From: an uncultured Christensenellaceae bacterium
GTDB taxonomy: Bacteria; Bacillota; Clostridia; Christensenellales; Borkfalkiaceae
Assembly: GCA_910588685.1 (NCBI GenBank)
Contig: CAJUPX010000008.1
Location: 1-64,000 of the forward strand
Length of the DNA stretch: 64,000 bases
Direction of reading: 5' to 3'
The stretch's first letter is position 1. Each line of letters begins with the position of its first letter. Under the pieces are notes generated by a model. It was not told where the DNA came from. It saw only the letters and a list, made by a program, of their open reading frames with translations, and ran no database searches. Shown here piece by piece: positions 8,449-16,777 of this stretch. Made by a program: the position numbers and the translations under genes.

Positions 8449-9357
8449 ATGGTAATCGCTGGTTTATTGTCTGCACAAACGGATAAAATAATTTTGATAT
8501 GCTCCCTGGGCGTTATAGGATTGCTCCTTATCGCGCTCGGGGTATTTGCATTTATAAAATTCAATTTTAGAAAAGTGCGCAGATTCGATGCGCAATGGCA
8601 GGCAAAGCGCGACGAGATAACGCGCAGAATAGCGGATATGAAGAGCGGCAGGCTTAAATTCATAGACGAGCCCGTAATAGACGACGACGGCGTGGAGCAG
8701 GATATAATTTTAGAGGAAGAGGACGAGCCCGAGGAAGAAGAAAGCAGCGGCGTTGAGGACGCCGACGATGAAGACGGCGAAGAGGTGCAAAAAACAGAGG
8801 CCGTTCTGGCGATTTCCTCTCTTTCGCGCGAGTCGAGAAAAAAGCTCGATTTGCGTGAAAAAGAATACAACGGTAAAAAATATACGGTTGCTTACGATTA
8901 TTCGTTTGAGGCAAAGCTGAGGCTTTCAGACGAGTCGGTGAAAAAGACGTACGTGAGCCTTATGGACGAAATAGGCAATTACGAGGCGTTCGAGGTGCGG
9001 TCGGGATACCGTAAAGAGCGTGTTTGCATAGGCAATAAGTTGCAGGCGGTAATACGTTTTTCCGAAGATACTCTGTGCGCCGCGTTTGCGCTCGACCCGG
9101 AAAAATACACAGGGTCGGAGTACGGCGCGGTTGACAAAACCGAGAGCGAAAAATTTAAAGACACGCCGCTCGTGGTAAAGCTTACTTCCCGCCGCGAGCT
9201 TGATTTCGCCAAGTATCTCATAACAAAAATAGCGGAGGCAAATTCTTGTACGGCGGTCATTCAGCCAGTTCCTTCCGACTACGATTTATCGGCTTTGAGC
9301 GTGGACGAGCTGTTTTTATCGGGTATGCTCAAAATAGATTTTATAAAAGAAATTTAG
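8449..9357 (+). CDS. Membrane-anchored acidic protein, unknown
   Basis: The 302-residue protein has one N-terminal membrane helix (about 15-36), a basic juxtamembrane segment, a very acidic low-complexity stretch (about 77-110, mostly Glu and Asp) and a C-terminal globular region. That region begins around YNGKKYTVAYDYSFEAKLRLSD and I do not recognise it. The gene starts 10 bases after the small coiled-coil gene and ends the signalling operon just before a rho-independent terminator. The globular part probably faces the cytoplasm. The function is unknown. Confidence 0.7.
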   Translation: MVIAGLLSAQTDKIILICSLGVIGLLLIALGVFAFIKFNFRKVRRFDAQWQAKRDEITRRIADMKSGRLKFIDEPVIDDDGVEQDIILEEEDEPEEEESSGVEDADDEDGEEVQKTEAVLAISSLSRESRKKLDLREKEYNGKKYTVAYDYSFEAKLRLSDESVKKTYVSLMDEIGNYEAFEVRSGYRKERVCIGNKLQAVIRFSEDTLCAAFALDPEKYTGSEYGAVDKTESEKFKDTPLVVKLTSRRELDFAKYLITKIAEANSCTAVIQPVPSDYDLSALSVDELFLSGMLKIDFIKEI

Positions 9358-9360
9358 TTA

Positions 9361-9383
9361 AACCGCCGTCAGGCGGTTTTTTC
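9361..9383 (+). terminator. Rho-independent terminator
   Basis: Stem AACCGCC (9361-9367), loop GTCA, GGCGGTT (9372-9378), then a T run. It closes the signalling operon directly after the stop codon. Confidence 0.9.
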
Positions 9384-9406
9384 TTTGATTATCTAACACA
9401 AAACTC

Positions 9407-9436
9407 TTGACAACAGCAGCCGCTGCCTGTTATAAT
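9407..9436 (+). promoter_or_regulatory. degV promoter
   Basis: TTGACA (9407-9412), 18 bases, TATAAT (9431-9436), then an AAGAGGT ribosome site before the ATG at 9463. Confidence 0.8.
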
Positions 9437-9462
9437 GTTGACAAATCAACAAAGAGGTAAAA

Positions 9463-10314
9463 ATGTCAATTAAAATATTAGTGGACTCGGCGTCCGACAT
9501 AGACGGCGAAGAGGCTGAAAGGCTCGGCGTTACTTTAATGCCCATAAAAGTAAGATTTAAAGATAAAGAATATCTCGACGGAATAAACCTGTCGCATACA
9601 GAATTTTTTGATAAGCTTATAGAAAGCGCGGAGCTGCCCAAAACAAGTCAGATTAATCCTTACGAATTTGAAAAGGAGTTTGAACGGCTGACGGCTGACG
9701 GCAGCGAGGTCATAGCCGTAACTCTGTCGTCAAAGCTGTCCGGTACGTATAAAAGCGCCAAAACCGCGGCAAAGAAGTTTGACGGAAAGGTGTTTGTGGT
9801 AGACAGCCTTAACGCGAGTCTGGGCGAGAGGCTCTTATGTCTGTTTGCTCTGCGTATGGTTTCGGAGGGGCGGACGGCAAAGGAAATCTACGGGGAGCTC
9901 AACTCGGCTAAGCACAGAATTAAACTTCTTGCCGTTCTCGGTACTCTCAAATATCTGAAAAAGGGCGGCAGGATTAACGCTATAACGGCGTTTACGGGTG
10001 AAATGCTCTCTATCAAACCTGTTGTCGGCATACAGGACGGCGAGGTTAAGCTTGTGGGTAAGGCAATAGGCTCGAAAAAGAGCAACAATCTTTTAAACGG
10101 GCTTGTTAAAAAAGAGGGTATAGATTTTTCAATGCCGTACGGCGTTATGTGGTCGGGGCTTGAAAACACTATGCTTAAAAAGTATATCGAAGACAGCAGC
10201 GAGCTCTGGAAAGGCAAAACCGCCGAGATACCCGAATATATGATAGGCTCTACGATAGGCACGCATATAGGTCCCGGCGCGATAGGCGTTTCGTTCTTCG
10301 GACTTCCTAAATAA
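9463..10314 (+). CDS. DegV family fatty-acid-binding protein
   Basis: The 283-residue protein has the DegV architecture. It opens with ILVDSASDIDGEEAERLGVTLMPI and YLDGINLSHTEFFDKL, followed by LPKTSQINPYEF and VIAVTLSSKLSGTY, and ends with HIGPGAIGVSFFG. Family members bind a fatty acid between two alpha/beta domains, and FakB-type members present it to the FakA kinase for phosphorylation. No fakA is in the window, so a role in fatty-acid uptake is inferred from the family only. The gene is monocistronic, with its own promoter and terminator. Confidence 0.92.
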   Translation: MSIKILVDSASDIDGEEAERLGVTLMPIKVRFKDKEYLDGINLSHTEFFDKLIESAELPKTSQINPYEFEKEFERLTADGSEVIAVTLSSKLSGTYKSAKTAAKKFDGKVFVVDSLNASLGERLLCLFALRMVSEGRTAKEIYGELNSAKHRIKLLAVLGTLKYLKKGGRINAITAFTGEMLSIKPVVGIQDGEVKLVGKAIGSKKSNNLLNGLVKKEGIDFSMPYGVMWSGLENTMLKKYIEDSSELWKGKTAEIPEYMIGSTIGTHIGPGAIGVSFFGLPK

Positions 10315-10338
10315 AAAGCTTGACAAAGCTTTTTATTT
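10313..10338 (+). terminator. Rho-independent terminator after degV
   Basis: Perfect 9-bp stem AAAAAGCTT (10313-10321) / AAGCTTTTT (10326-10334) with a four-base loop, followed by ATTTT. Confidence 0.85.
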
Positions 10339-10395
10339 TACATATAATTAAAACACTTGTTGCAAAACATCAGTTTTAAATAAAGGGAGAAGGTT

Positions 10396-10974
10396 ATGCC
10401 GCCGAAAGCAAAATTTACAAAAGACAAAATAATTTCGGCTGCGCTTGAAATAGTCAGGCGCGACGGAGCGGGCGCGTTAACCGCCCGTGCGCTCGGTGCG
10501 GAGCTTAACAGTTCTGCGCGCCCGCTCTTTACAGTGTTCGACAGTATGGAGCAGATTCGCACGGGCGTTTTAAAGTTTGCGGAGAGCGTTTACGCGCGGT
10601 ACGTGGACGAGGGGCTGAAAGAGCAGTTGGCTTTTAAGGGCGTTGGTAAGGCGTATATACGTTTTGCCGCGGCGGAGCCGCGTTTGTTTCAACTGCTTTT
10701 TATGAGCGGGCGGGAGCAAGTGCCGGAACCGGCTACGGTGTTGCCTTTAATAGAAGAAAATTATCAGCGCATTTTGCAGTCTGTGCAAACGGCTTACGGT
10801 CTAAACGAGCAGCTTGCCGCGCGCGTGTACAGGCATATGTGGATATATTCGCACGGTATTGCCGTTTTAATTGCAACGCGTATGTGCGCGTTCACAGCGG
10901 ACGGGATTTCCGAGATGCTGACGGAGGCATTTAAGGGAATTATAGCAAACATAAAGGAGAGTAAAAATGATTAA
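10396..10974 (+). CDS. TetR-family transcriptional regulator
   Basis: This 192-residue regulator has an N-terminal TetR helix-turn-helix (FTKDKIISAALEIVRRDGAGALTARALGAELNSSARPLFTVF) and a helical ligand-binding region of the WHG type. A GGGAGAAGG ribosome site precedes the ATG. Its last 8 bases overlap the start of the ABC ATPase gene, so regulator and transporter form one operon and the regulator very likely controls it. The ligand is not evident. Confidence 0.88.
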   Translation: MPPKAKFTKDKIISAALEIVRRDGAGALTARALGAELNSSARPLFTVFDSMEQIRTGVLKFAESVYARYVDEGLKEQLAFKGVGKAYIRFAAAEPRLFQLLFMSGREQVPEPATVLPLIEENYQRILQSVQTAYGLNEQLAARVYRHMWIYSHGIAVLIATRMCAFTADGISEMLTEAFKGIIANIKESKND

Positions 10975-11653
10975 AGCGGAAAACGTATACAAATCTTTTA
11001 ACGGCGGAGCGGTGGAAGTGCTTAAAGGCGTTTCGCTTGAAATAGAGGACGGTCGGTTTGCGGTTGTAACGGGCGCGTCGGGGTCGGGCAAATCCACGCT
11101 TATGAACGTTTTGTCCGGTTTGGAGCGCGCGGATAGCGGCACGGTTTTATGCAACGGCGAAAACCTGTCGGCTATGACGGAAAAGGAGCTTACTTGTTTC
11201 AGACGCAGAGTTACCGGGTTTGTATTTCAGCAGTACTATCTTTTGCCGCATTTAAGCGTTTTAAATAACGTTAAATTAGGCGCGGAGCTGGCAAAAAACA
11301 CCGATTTTACAGGCATTATCGAGGCTGTGGGGCTGGGCGGCAAAATTAAAAAACGCCCTGCGGAGCTTTCCGGCGGAGAACAGCAGCGCGTATCTATTGC
11401 GCGCGCGCTTGCAAAACGCCCGAAAATTCTGTTTCTCGACGAGCCTACGGGTGCGCTTGACGAAAATACAGGCAGGGAAATTCTCGATTACATATCAAAG
11501 CTCAGAACCGAGTTCGGCTTTACAACGGTAATGGTGACGCACAATCTGAACATAGCGGAGATGGCGGACGTGCAGATAAAGATGAACAGCGGGAAAATAA
11601 CCGGGGTTGTAAAAAACGGTCATATTAAATCCGCTTACGAGATAGGTTGGTAA
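10967..11653 (+). CDS. ABC transporter ATP-binding protein, LolD/MacB-like
   Basis: The 228-residue ATPase has a Walker A (GASGSGKST), a Q loop (VFQQYYLLPHLSV), the signature LSGGEQQR and a Walker B with FLDEPTGALDE. The TGALDE wording places it in the MacB/LolD group that works with FtsX-like permeases. It is sandwiched between a TetR regulator (8-base overlap) and a short FtsX permease (one base apart), a self-contained three-gene export or resistance module distinct from the one at the left edge. Confidence 0.92.
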   Translation: MIKAENVYKSFNGGAVEVLKGVSLEIEDGRFAVVTGASGSGKSTLMNVLSGLERADSGTVLCNGENLSAMTEKELTCFRRRVTGFVFQQYYLLPHLSVLNNVKLGAELAKNTDFTGIIEAVGLGGKIKKRPAELSGGEQQRVSIARALAKRPKILFLDEPTGALDENTGREILDYISKLRTEFGFTTVMVTHNLNIAEMADVQIKMNSGKITGVVKNGHIKSAYEIGW

Positions 11654-11654
11654 T

Positions 11655-12800
11655 ATGATAGCGGGATTCAGGGATTCATTAAAACTTTTCGGAATAATCA
11701 TAATAGCCGTCTGCGCGGTGTTCGTCTGTACGTTTATGCTGAATTTTTATATCGACGTGCAGCAGATAGAGCAGTATGTTACCGAACAGACGCAGGCGCT
11801 TTATACGGCGCAAAAGGCAACGGCGCAGTTCTGCTGTTATATTACGGGCGGGTGTTTAACTCTTATCGCGTTTTTTGTGATGGCTTTTTATATAAAGCTG
11901 TATATCGACGGGCACGCAAAGCAATTGGGTATTTTAAAGGCAATGGGATTTTCTGAGCGGAAAATAGCCGTTAAATTCTGCGTTTTCGGACTGAGCGTTT
12001 TTATAGGCTCGGCGGCGGGCTTTGCCGCGGGGTTTATTGCAATGCCGTACGTATACAAGAATATGGCTATTGAGGGGCTGCCTCCGATAAAAATAAATTT
12101 CCACGCCTTGGTACCGCTTGTAACGGTTATTTTGCCTACGGCGCTTTTTACTGTCTTTGCCTGTTTGTACGCCTATTTCGCGCTCAAAAAACCTGTTTGC
12201 AGTATGCTGAGGGGCAGAACGGATAAACCCGTAAAAATAAAAAAAGCCGCCCGCGCGCAAAAATCCGAAAAGAGCTTTTTGCGGGTTATGTTTGCAGCTA
12301 CGGTTTCGGGTAAAAAAGCTCTTGCGTTTTTTGTGGCGTTCGCGTGCTTCTGTTTTTCGGCAATGGTGCAGATGGGCGCGGCTATGGAGGAGCTGTCGCC
12401 GGGTATGATGTCCGTTATGATTTTACTCATAGGCATTGTGCTTGCCTTTACGGTTACGGTTATGGCGGTTACTTCTATTCTGCGCGGAAACACGGTCAAT
12501 ATAGCGGTTATGCGGGCGTACGGGTATACGGACGGACAAATAGCCTGCGCGGTGCTCGCGGGGTATCTGCCGTTTGCCGCGGCAGGCTTCGGTATAGGCA
12601 CGGTTTATCAGTACGGACTGCTCGTTTTTATGGTGAACGTCATATTTAAAAACGTGGGCGAGGTGCCCGAGTATTCCTTTAACGTGCCTGTATTTTTTTA
12701 CACGCTTTTATCGTTCGTTGCGGTATATGCTTTGGTTTTGGCTGTTTGCCTTGAAAAAATGCACAGAGTATCGGTGAATACGACCCTGCGCTGCGAGTAA
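11655..12800 (+). CDS. Short FtsX-like ABC permease
   Basis: The 381-residue membrane protein has about seven hydrophobic segments: one at the N-terminus, a cluster around 55-180 that includes the FtsX-like HAKQLGILKAMGFSERKIAVKF stretch, and three or four in the C-terminal half with a second copy of the motif (NIAVMRAYGYTDGQIACAVL). It resembles two FtsX transmembrane units joined without the large extracytoplasmic domain of MacB or LolE, so it is much shorter than the usual 600-800 residues. It pairs with the preceding ATPase. The substrate is unknown. Confidence 0.83.
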   Translation: MIAGFRDSLKLFGIIIIAVCAVFVCTFMLNFYIDVQQIEQYVTEQTQALYTAQKATAQFCCYITGGCLTLIAFFVMAFYIKLYIDGHAKQLGILKAMGFSERKIAVKFCVFGLSVFIGSAAGFAAGFIAMPYVYKNMAIEGLPPIKINFHALVPLVTVILPTALFTVFACLYAYFALKKPVCSMLRGRTDKPVKIKKAARAQKSEKSFLRVMFAATVSGKKALAFFVAFACFCFSAMVQMGAAMEELSPGMMSVMILLIGIVLAFTVTVMAVTSILRGNTVNIAVMRAYGYTDGQIACAVLAGYLPFAAAGFGIGTVYQYGLLVFMVNVIFKNVGEVPEYSFNVPVFFYTLLSFVAVYALVLAVCLEKMHRVSVNTTLRCE

Positions 12801-13718
12801 TCAGTTGCGGTAAATATTTAAAGCCGCGGCTTTGACGCGTTCTCCGAGCTCTGCCGGGGAAATTACCTTAACCGCGCCGCCGAAGCCTAAAATTTTGTTT
12901 ACGAGCGTGCTGTCGTTTTTGAGCGGGACTTCGGCTACGTATATGCCGCCGCGCGGTTCTATATTGTCTATGCCTATCCATTCCTCGGCGTCGGCTATGG
13001 AGTCGGGCGCGATTTCGAGCGTTACCTCAACAAACTCGTCGTCGGAATAGGTAAAATCCAAATCCATTTCGTCGCGGCTTACGTTCTTTTTTTCAAAAGT
13101 GTTTCCCGTAAAGCTTGCCGAACGTATCCGGCCTATTTTAAACGTTCTGAACTGCTGTTTAATATGGCAGAAAGCGTATACGTACCAAACGTTTTGCTTG
13201 AATACGAGTACGTGCGGGTCTATTACGCGTTTAGAGCGTTCTCCGCCGCGCGCTATGTAATCGATTAACAGCGAACGGCTCTCGTTAACCGCCTGTTCGC
13301 AGACGCGCATTTTTTCGGAAAACTGCCGTGAATTGCTCCACGTTCCGCCGTCAACAATTATGTTGCCGCATACGGACAGGTTGCGTTTTTCGGTTTTTAA
13401 TTTGCTTTTCAGCTTTTCGCGTGCGGACAAAAGGTTTTCGTCGTTTATCTGCGAAGCCATTGCATCGAGAGCCCTTACCGCCGCCACATATTCGTCTTCG
13501 GTCATATAGCCGGACGGCAGACGGTAGGTGTCGGCTAAGGAAATGCCGCCGTAACGCCCGCGTTCTATTTCTACGGGGACTCCGCACACGCACAGCTCTT
13601 CTATATAACGGTAAATGCTTCTTACGGATACACCGTAGCTTTCGGCAAGCTCGCCCGCAGTTACCTTGCGCCGTATGAGCAGCCTCGTTAAAATTTTAGT
13701 CATTATTTCGTATTTCAT
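12801..13718 (-). CDS. HTH/WYL-domain transcriptional regulator
   Basis: The 305-residue protein has an N-terminal DeoR-like helix-turn-helix (MTKILTRLLIRRKVTAGELAESYGVSVRSIYRYIEEL) and a C-terminal WYL domain with the diagnostic HVLVFKQNVWYVYAFCHIKQQFRTFKIGRI, then a WCX-like tail. I start it at 13718, where GGAGA precedes the ATG; an upstream in-frame ATG at 13748 lacks a ribosome site. It converges on the ABC/FtsX operon. A 10-bp inverted repeat overlaps its promoter and is its probable operator. WYL domains commonly sense nucleotides or nucleic acid, but the ligand here is not known. Confidence 0.9.
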   Translation of the reverse strand: MKYEIMTKILTRLLIRRKVTAGELAESYGVSVRSIYRYIEELCVCGVPVEIERGRYGGISLADTYRLPSGYMTEDEYVAAVRALDAMASQINDENLLSAREKLKSKLKTEKRNLSVCGNIIVDGGTWSNSRQFSEKMRVCEQAVNESRSLLIDYIARGGERSKRVIDPHVLVFKQNVWYVYAFCHIKQQFRTFKIGRIRSASFTGNTFEKKNVSRDEMDLDFTYSDDEFVEVTLEIAPDSIADAEEWIGIDNIEPRGGIYVAEVPLKNDSTLVNKILGFGGAVKVISPAELGERVKAAALNIYRN

Positions 13719-13732
13719 AAAATTCTCCGAAT

Positions 13733-13767
13733 AACGCAATTTGTACAAGCATAGTATAAATTGCGTT
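13733..13767. promoter_or_regulatory. Inverted-repeat operator upstream of the WYL regulator
   Basis: AACGCAATTT (13733-13742) and AAATTGCGTT (13758-13767) are perfect 10-bp inverted repeats separated by 15 bases. The minus-strand -10-like TATACT (13753-13758) lies between them. Position and symmetry suggest autoregulation by the WYL protein. Confidence 0.65.
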
Positions 13768-13868
13768 AAATTTTTTTAAATTTTCATAAAATATTTTATT
13801 ATATATGACGTTTTCTGTCAAGTATAATGAGTATAATTATGTTGTAAAACAAACGGAGGATTTATAAA

Positions 13869-14069
13869 ATGAATTTCAGAGCTTATATAGACAGACAGAA
13901 AAACATTATAAGAGGTCGTCGCGCGGGTAACTGTGTGTATTTTGAAAAGGAGTACGAGTATTACGTTGCGGAATGCGACAGGCTCTATTGCGAGCTCAAC
14001 GGCTTAAAGGGGCTGAATACGTTTGAGCGTTTGTCCTGCGCGGACGTGCGCAGCGGTGAAACGGTATAA
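13869..14069 (+). CDS. Small basic protein, unknown
   Basis: A 66-residue protein rich in Arg, Tyr and Glu, with no membrane segment. It contains two Cys in the C-terminal half and one near residue 21. A strong CGGAGGA ribosome site precedes the ATG by 9 bases, TATAAT-like boxes lie about 30-45 bases upstream, and a strong terminator follows at once, so it is very likely a real single-gene transcript. I do not recognise the family. Confidence 0.6.
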   Translation: MNFRAYIDRQKNIIRGRRAGNCVYFEKEYEYYVAECDRLYCELNGLKGLNTFERLSCADVRSGETV

Positions 14070-14070
14070 A

Positions 14071-14107
14071 AAAGCCGCGGAAGCATACGGCTTCCGCGGC
14101 GTATTTA
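14071..14107. terminator. Bidirectional terminator
   Basis: An 11-bp perfect stem GCCGCGGAAGC (14074-14084) / GCTTCCGCGGC (14090-14100) has A-rich sequence on the left and a weak T-rich stretch on the right. It separates the convergent small gene and importer operon. Confidence 0.85.
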
Positions 14108-14917
14108 TTAATTAAGTTTTTTGGTTAAGCATTTTTCTATGACTGCGATAATTCCGTACATACTTCCCGCAAGAAAACACAGTATTATCGTCGCCGTCAT
14201 TACGAGGTCAAGCTTGAACACCTGACCGCCGTAAACTATAAGATAGCCGAGCCCCGCTTTGGATACGATGTATTCGCCCATTATAGAGCCTATCCAGGCA
14301 AGCCCCACGGCGACCTTTAAGGTGTTCATAAGCGCCGGAAGAGAGGCGGGGATTACAAGCTTACGCAGAGTAGTTGCCTTGCTCGCGCCCATAGACCGCA
14401 TTAAAAGCAGTTTGGTTTTATCCACGGCCACAAATCCCGCAAGCGTGTTCATAATGCAAACTATAATCGAAACTATTACCGTCATAAATATGATTGCGCT
14501 GTAACCCGTTCCTATCCAGATTATGATAAGCGGACCGAGCGCGATTTTAGGCAGCGAGTTTAAAACTACTATATACGGTTCGATTATTTTGCGGGCGGAG
14601 TCGCTCAGCCACAAAAGCACCGCGATTGCATATCCGAGTATGACGGCTATGGCAAAGCCGGCGAGAGTTTCCATAAGCGTTATGCCTACGTGCCTGAAAA
14701 GCGTGCCGTTGGAATAAAGGTCGCCGATTGTCTTTAAAACGCGCGACGGCGAGCTCGTGATAAACGGGTCGATGAGTTTAATCCCAGCGCAAAGCTCCCA
14801 AAGACCTATAAGAACTACTAAAATCAACCAGCGGGAAACGGTTATAATAATTCTTTTCTTTTTTTGTTTTTTAAGATACGCGAGGTGTTCGCGAGAATAG
14901 TCAAGATTTTTTTTCAT
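14108..14917 (-). CDS. ABC transporter permease, SsuC/TauC/ThiX-like
   Basis: The 269-residue permease has about six membrane helices and the BPD-transport motif region (VDKTKLLLMRSMGASKATTLRKLVIPASLPALMNTLKVAVGLAWIGSIMGEYI). It matches the SsuC/TauC family for sulfonates, taurine, nitrate or thiamine precursors. It is the last gene of a three-gene importer after the ATPase and the binding protein. The exact substrate cannot be read from the sequence. Confidence 0.9.
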   Translation of the reverse strand: MKKNLDYSREHLAYLKKQKKKRIIITVSRWLILVVLIGLWELCAGIKLIDPFITSSPSRVLKTIGDLYSNGTLFRHVGITLMETLAGFAIAVILGYAIAVLLWLSDSARKIIEPYIVVLNSLPKIALGPLIIIWIGTGYSAIIFMTVIVSIIVCIMNTLAGFVAVDKTKLLLMRSMGASKATTLRKLVIPASLPALMNTLKVAVGLAWIGSIMGEYIVSKAGLGYLIVYGGQVFKLDLVMTATIILCFLAGSMYGIIAVIEKCLTKKLN

Positions 14918-14961
14918 AAGTTTTTCCTTGCCGTAAGTAAGATATATTACGGGGGTAATTA

Positions 14962-15684
14962 TTAAATTCCGAGCTCGCCGCGCAAAATTTCAAAGGTCTT
15001 AGAAAAGTTTGCATTTTGTCTGCGGCTCTTGGGCGTAAGCGCAAAATCTATTTTGTGCTCGGCTACTACCGAGGCGGGGCGCGCCGACAGTACTACAACC
15101 TTATCGGACAACGCGATTGCCTCGGAAATATCGTGGGTAACAAGTAACGCGGTCTTTTTTTCGCTTTTTATTATTGACTGCACGTCGTCGCAAACTTCGA
15201 GCCTTGTCTGGTAGTCGAGCGCGGAAAAGGGTTCGTCGAGTAAAAGCGTTTCGGGACCCGCTGCCAGCGTGCGTATTAAAGCCACGCGTTGCCGCATACC
15301 GCCGGAGAGCTGCGAGGGCGACTTTTTAAGAAAGTCTTTTAAACCGTATTTTTCGGCAAGCGATACGGCGCGCTCCCGCATTTCGCGGGTGTTGCGCTTT
15401 TTTACTTCGAGCGGGAGAAAGATGTTTTCTTCAACCGTGCGCCACGGAAACAGCGCGTCGCGTTGCAACATATATCCGAATTCGCCGTCGCCGCGTATAA
15501 CCTCGCCGGACGACGGCGTAAGTATACCCGCGCACAGCGACAGTATAGTTGTTTTACCGCAGCCGGAAGGTCCTATTACCGAAACGAACTGTCCGTCGTC
15601 AACGCTGAAATTCATATTCTGCACGGCGGTCGTTTCTCCAGATTGAGTATGATAAGTATAATAAACGTTTTTAAATTCAAGCAT
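14962..15684 (-). CDS. ABC importer ATP-binding protein, SsuB/TauB-like
   Basis: The 240-residue ATPase has Walker A (GPSGCGKTT), the Q-loop region MLQRDALFPWRTVEENI, the signature LSGGMRQRVALIRTLA and a Walker B with LLLDEPFSALD. The RDALFPWRTV wording is characteristic of the SsuB/TauB/ThiZ group. Its start overlaps the end of the binding-protein gene by 8 bases, so the three genes form one leftward operon. Confidence 0.93.
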   Translation of the reverse strand: MLEFKNVYYTYHTQSGETTAVQNMNFSVDDGQFVSVIGPSGCGKTTILSLCAGILTPSSGEVIRGDGEFGYMLQRDALFPWRTVEENIFLPLEVKKRNTREMRERAVSLAEKYGLKDFLKKSPSQLSGGMRQRVALIRTLAAGPETLLLDEPFSALDYQTRLEVCDDVQSIIKSEKKTALLVTHDISEAIALSDKVVVLSARPASVVAEHKIDFALTPKSRRQNANFSKTFEILRGELGI

Positions 15685-16669
15685 AAATTTCGTTGTAAAT
15701 TTTGTTGGCGTAGTCGGTGAGCACTATGTTGTGGAAATCCACGCGTTTTTCAAGCTCGCCCGCTAAATCTATAACGTCGAGCAGACGCTCGAAAGCGCTC
15801 TCTTTCATAGCCATATTTGTCACCCAGGCGTCTATTTTGCTGTAGCTTTCAACCGAAACTTTCAGACTGTTAACGTCGGTGCCGTCAAAGTAGGGAACAA
15901 GAAGATTTGCCACGGTTGCGCTGTCGTGCTCGTTTATATATTTGGTAGCTTTGGTAACGGCGCGTAAAAGTCCGCGCACCTTGTCGCCGTTTTCGTCTAT
16001 ATAGCTCTGTTTAGCCATAAAGCAGGTATAGGGTATTTCGCCGGCGGCTTCGCCTACGGAGGCTACGATATAGCCTTTACCCGCGGCAACGTATGAGGAC
16101 GCGGCGGGTTCAAACATTGTGCAGTAATCGCCGGTGCCGCCTTCAAACGCCGCGGCGGTCATATTGAAGTCGATATTTTTAACGAGGTTTGCGCTGACGT
16201 CCGCCGTTTTTAGAACGTATTCAAAGGTCATAAAGGGAACGCCGCCCGGTCTGCCCGCGATTACGGTTTTTCCCGAGAGGTTGTTCCAGTCGAAATTCTT
16301 TTCTTCCGTTCTTCCTACGAGAAAGCTTCCGTCGCGTTTGGTCATCTGGCCGAACACCATAGGCGCGTCGGAGGTGCCGCCTGTGTAGGTATAAACTACC
16401 GCTTCGGGGCCGCAGAAGCCTATATCTGCTTCGCCCGCAAGCACCGCAGCCATAGTTTTGTCTGCGCCGCCGCCGTTTGTCAGTTCTATTTCAAAGCCTT
16501 CTTCCTTGAAATAACCGAGCGCGTCCGCAAGATATAAAGGCGCGTAGAATACCGAATGGGTAACTTCATTTATGCGTAATACGTCGCTTTTTTTGTTGCA
16601 GCCCGCTACGGACAGGGGTATTGTGAGCGCGCAGGCAAGCGCGCAGATAGTCGTAAATAATTTTTTCAC
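15677..16669 (-). CDS. Substrate-binding lipoprotein, SsuA/NMT1-like
   Basis: The protein begins VKKLFTTICALACALTIPLSVAGC, a lipoprotein signal with lipidated Cys24. Then follows an NMT1/SsuA-type periplasmic-binding fold (LRINEVTHSVFYAPLYLADALGYFKEEGFEIELTNGGGADKTMAAVLAGEADIGFCGPE). It would capture the solute outside the cell for the adjacent permease and ATPase. I use the GTG at 16669, which gives a standard signal peptide and follows an AAGGAG site, though at a long 13-base spacing. A longer frame opens at 16762, but its next internal ATG at 16705 lies inside a probable -10 box. The FYAPLY motif resembles thiamine-precursor and sulfonate binders. No TPP riboswitch is visible upstream. Confidence 0.88.
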   Translation of the reverse strand: MKKLFTTICALACALTIPLSVAGCNKKSDVLRINEVTHSVFYAPLYLADALGYFKEEGFEIELTNGGGADKTMAAVLAGEADIGFCGPEAVVYTYTGGTSDAPMVFGQMTKRDGSFLVGRTEEKNFDWNNLSGKTVIAGRPGGVPFMTFEYVLKTADVSANLVKNIDFNMTAAAFEGGTGDYCTMFEPAASSYVAAGKGYIVASVGEAAGEIPYTCFMAKQSYIDENGDKVRGLLRAVTKATKYINEHDSATVANLLVPYFDGTDVNSLKVSVESYSKIDAWVTNMAMKESAFERLLDVIDLAGELEKRVDFHNIVLTDYANKIYNEIYA

Positions 16670-16727
16670 TTTGTAGTTTTTACTCCTTAAAATTTGATAA
16701 TACATTTTATGCGCCTCGCCTAAGCGT

Positions 16728-16756
16728 TTGACAATTTTACCGCTATCAATTATAAT
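16728..16756 (+). promoter_or_regulatory. valS promoter
   Basis: TTGACA (16728-16733), 17 bases, TATAAT (16751-16756). The leader to the ATG at 16778 is only about 15 bases, too short for a T-box. The divergent importer promoter probably overlaps this site on the other strand. Confidence 0.85.
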
Positions 16757-16777
16757 AAACAAAAGAGGTTTTGCATT

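Noticed and set aside
16757..16777. T-box leader for valS
   Set aside because: The promoter leaves only about 15 bases before the start codon, far too short for a T-box.
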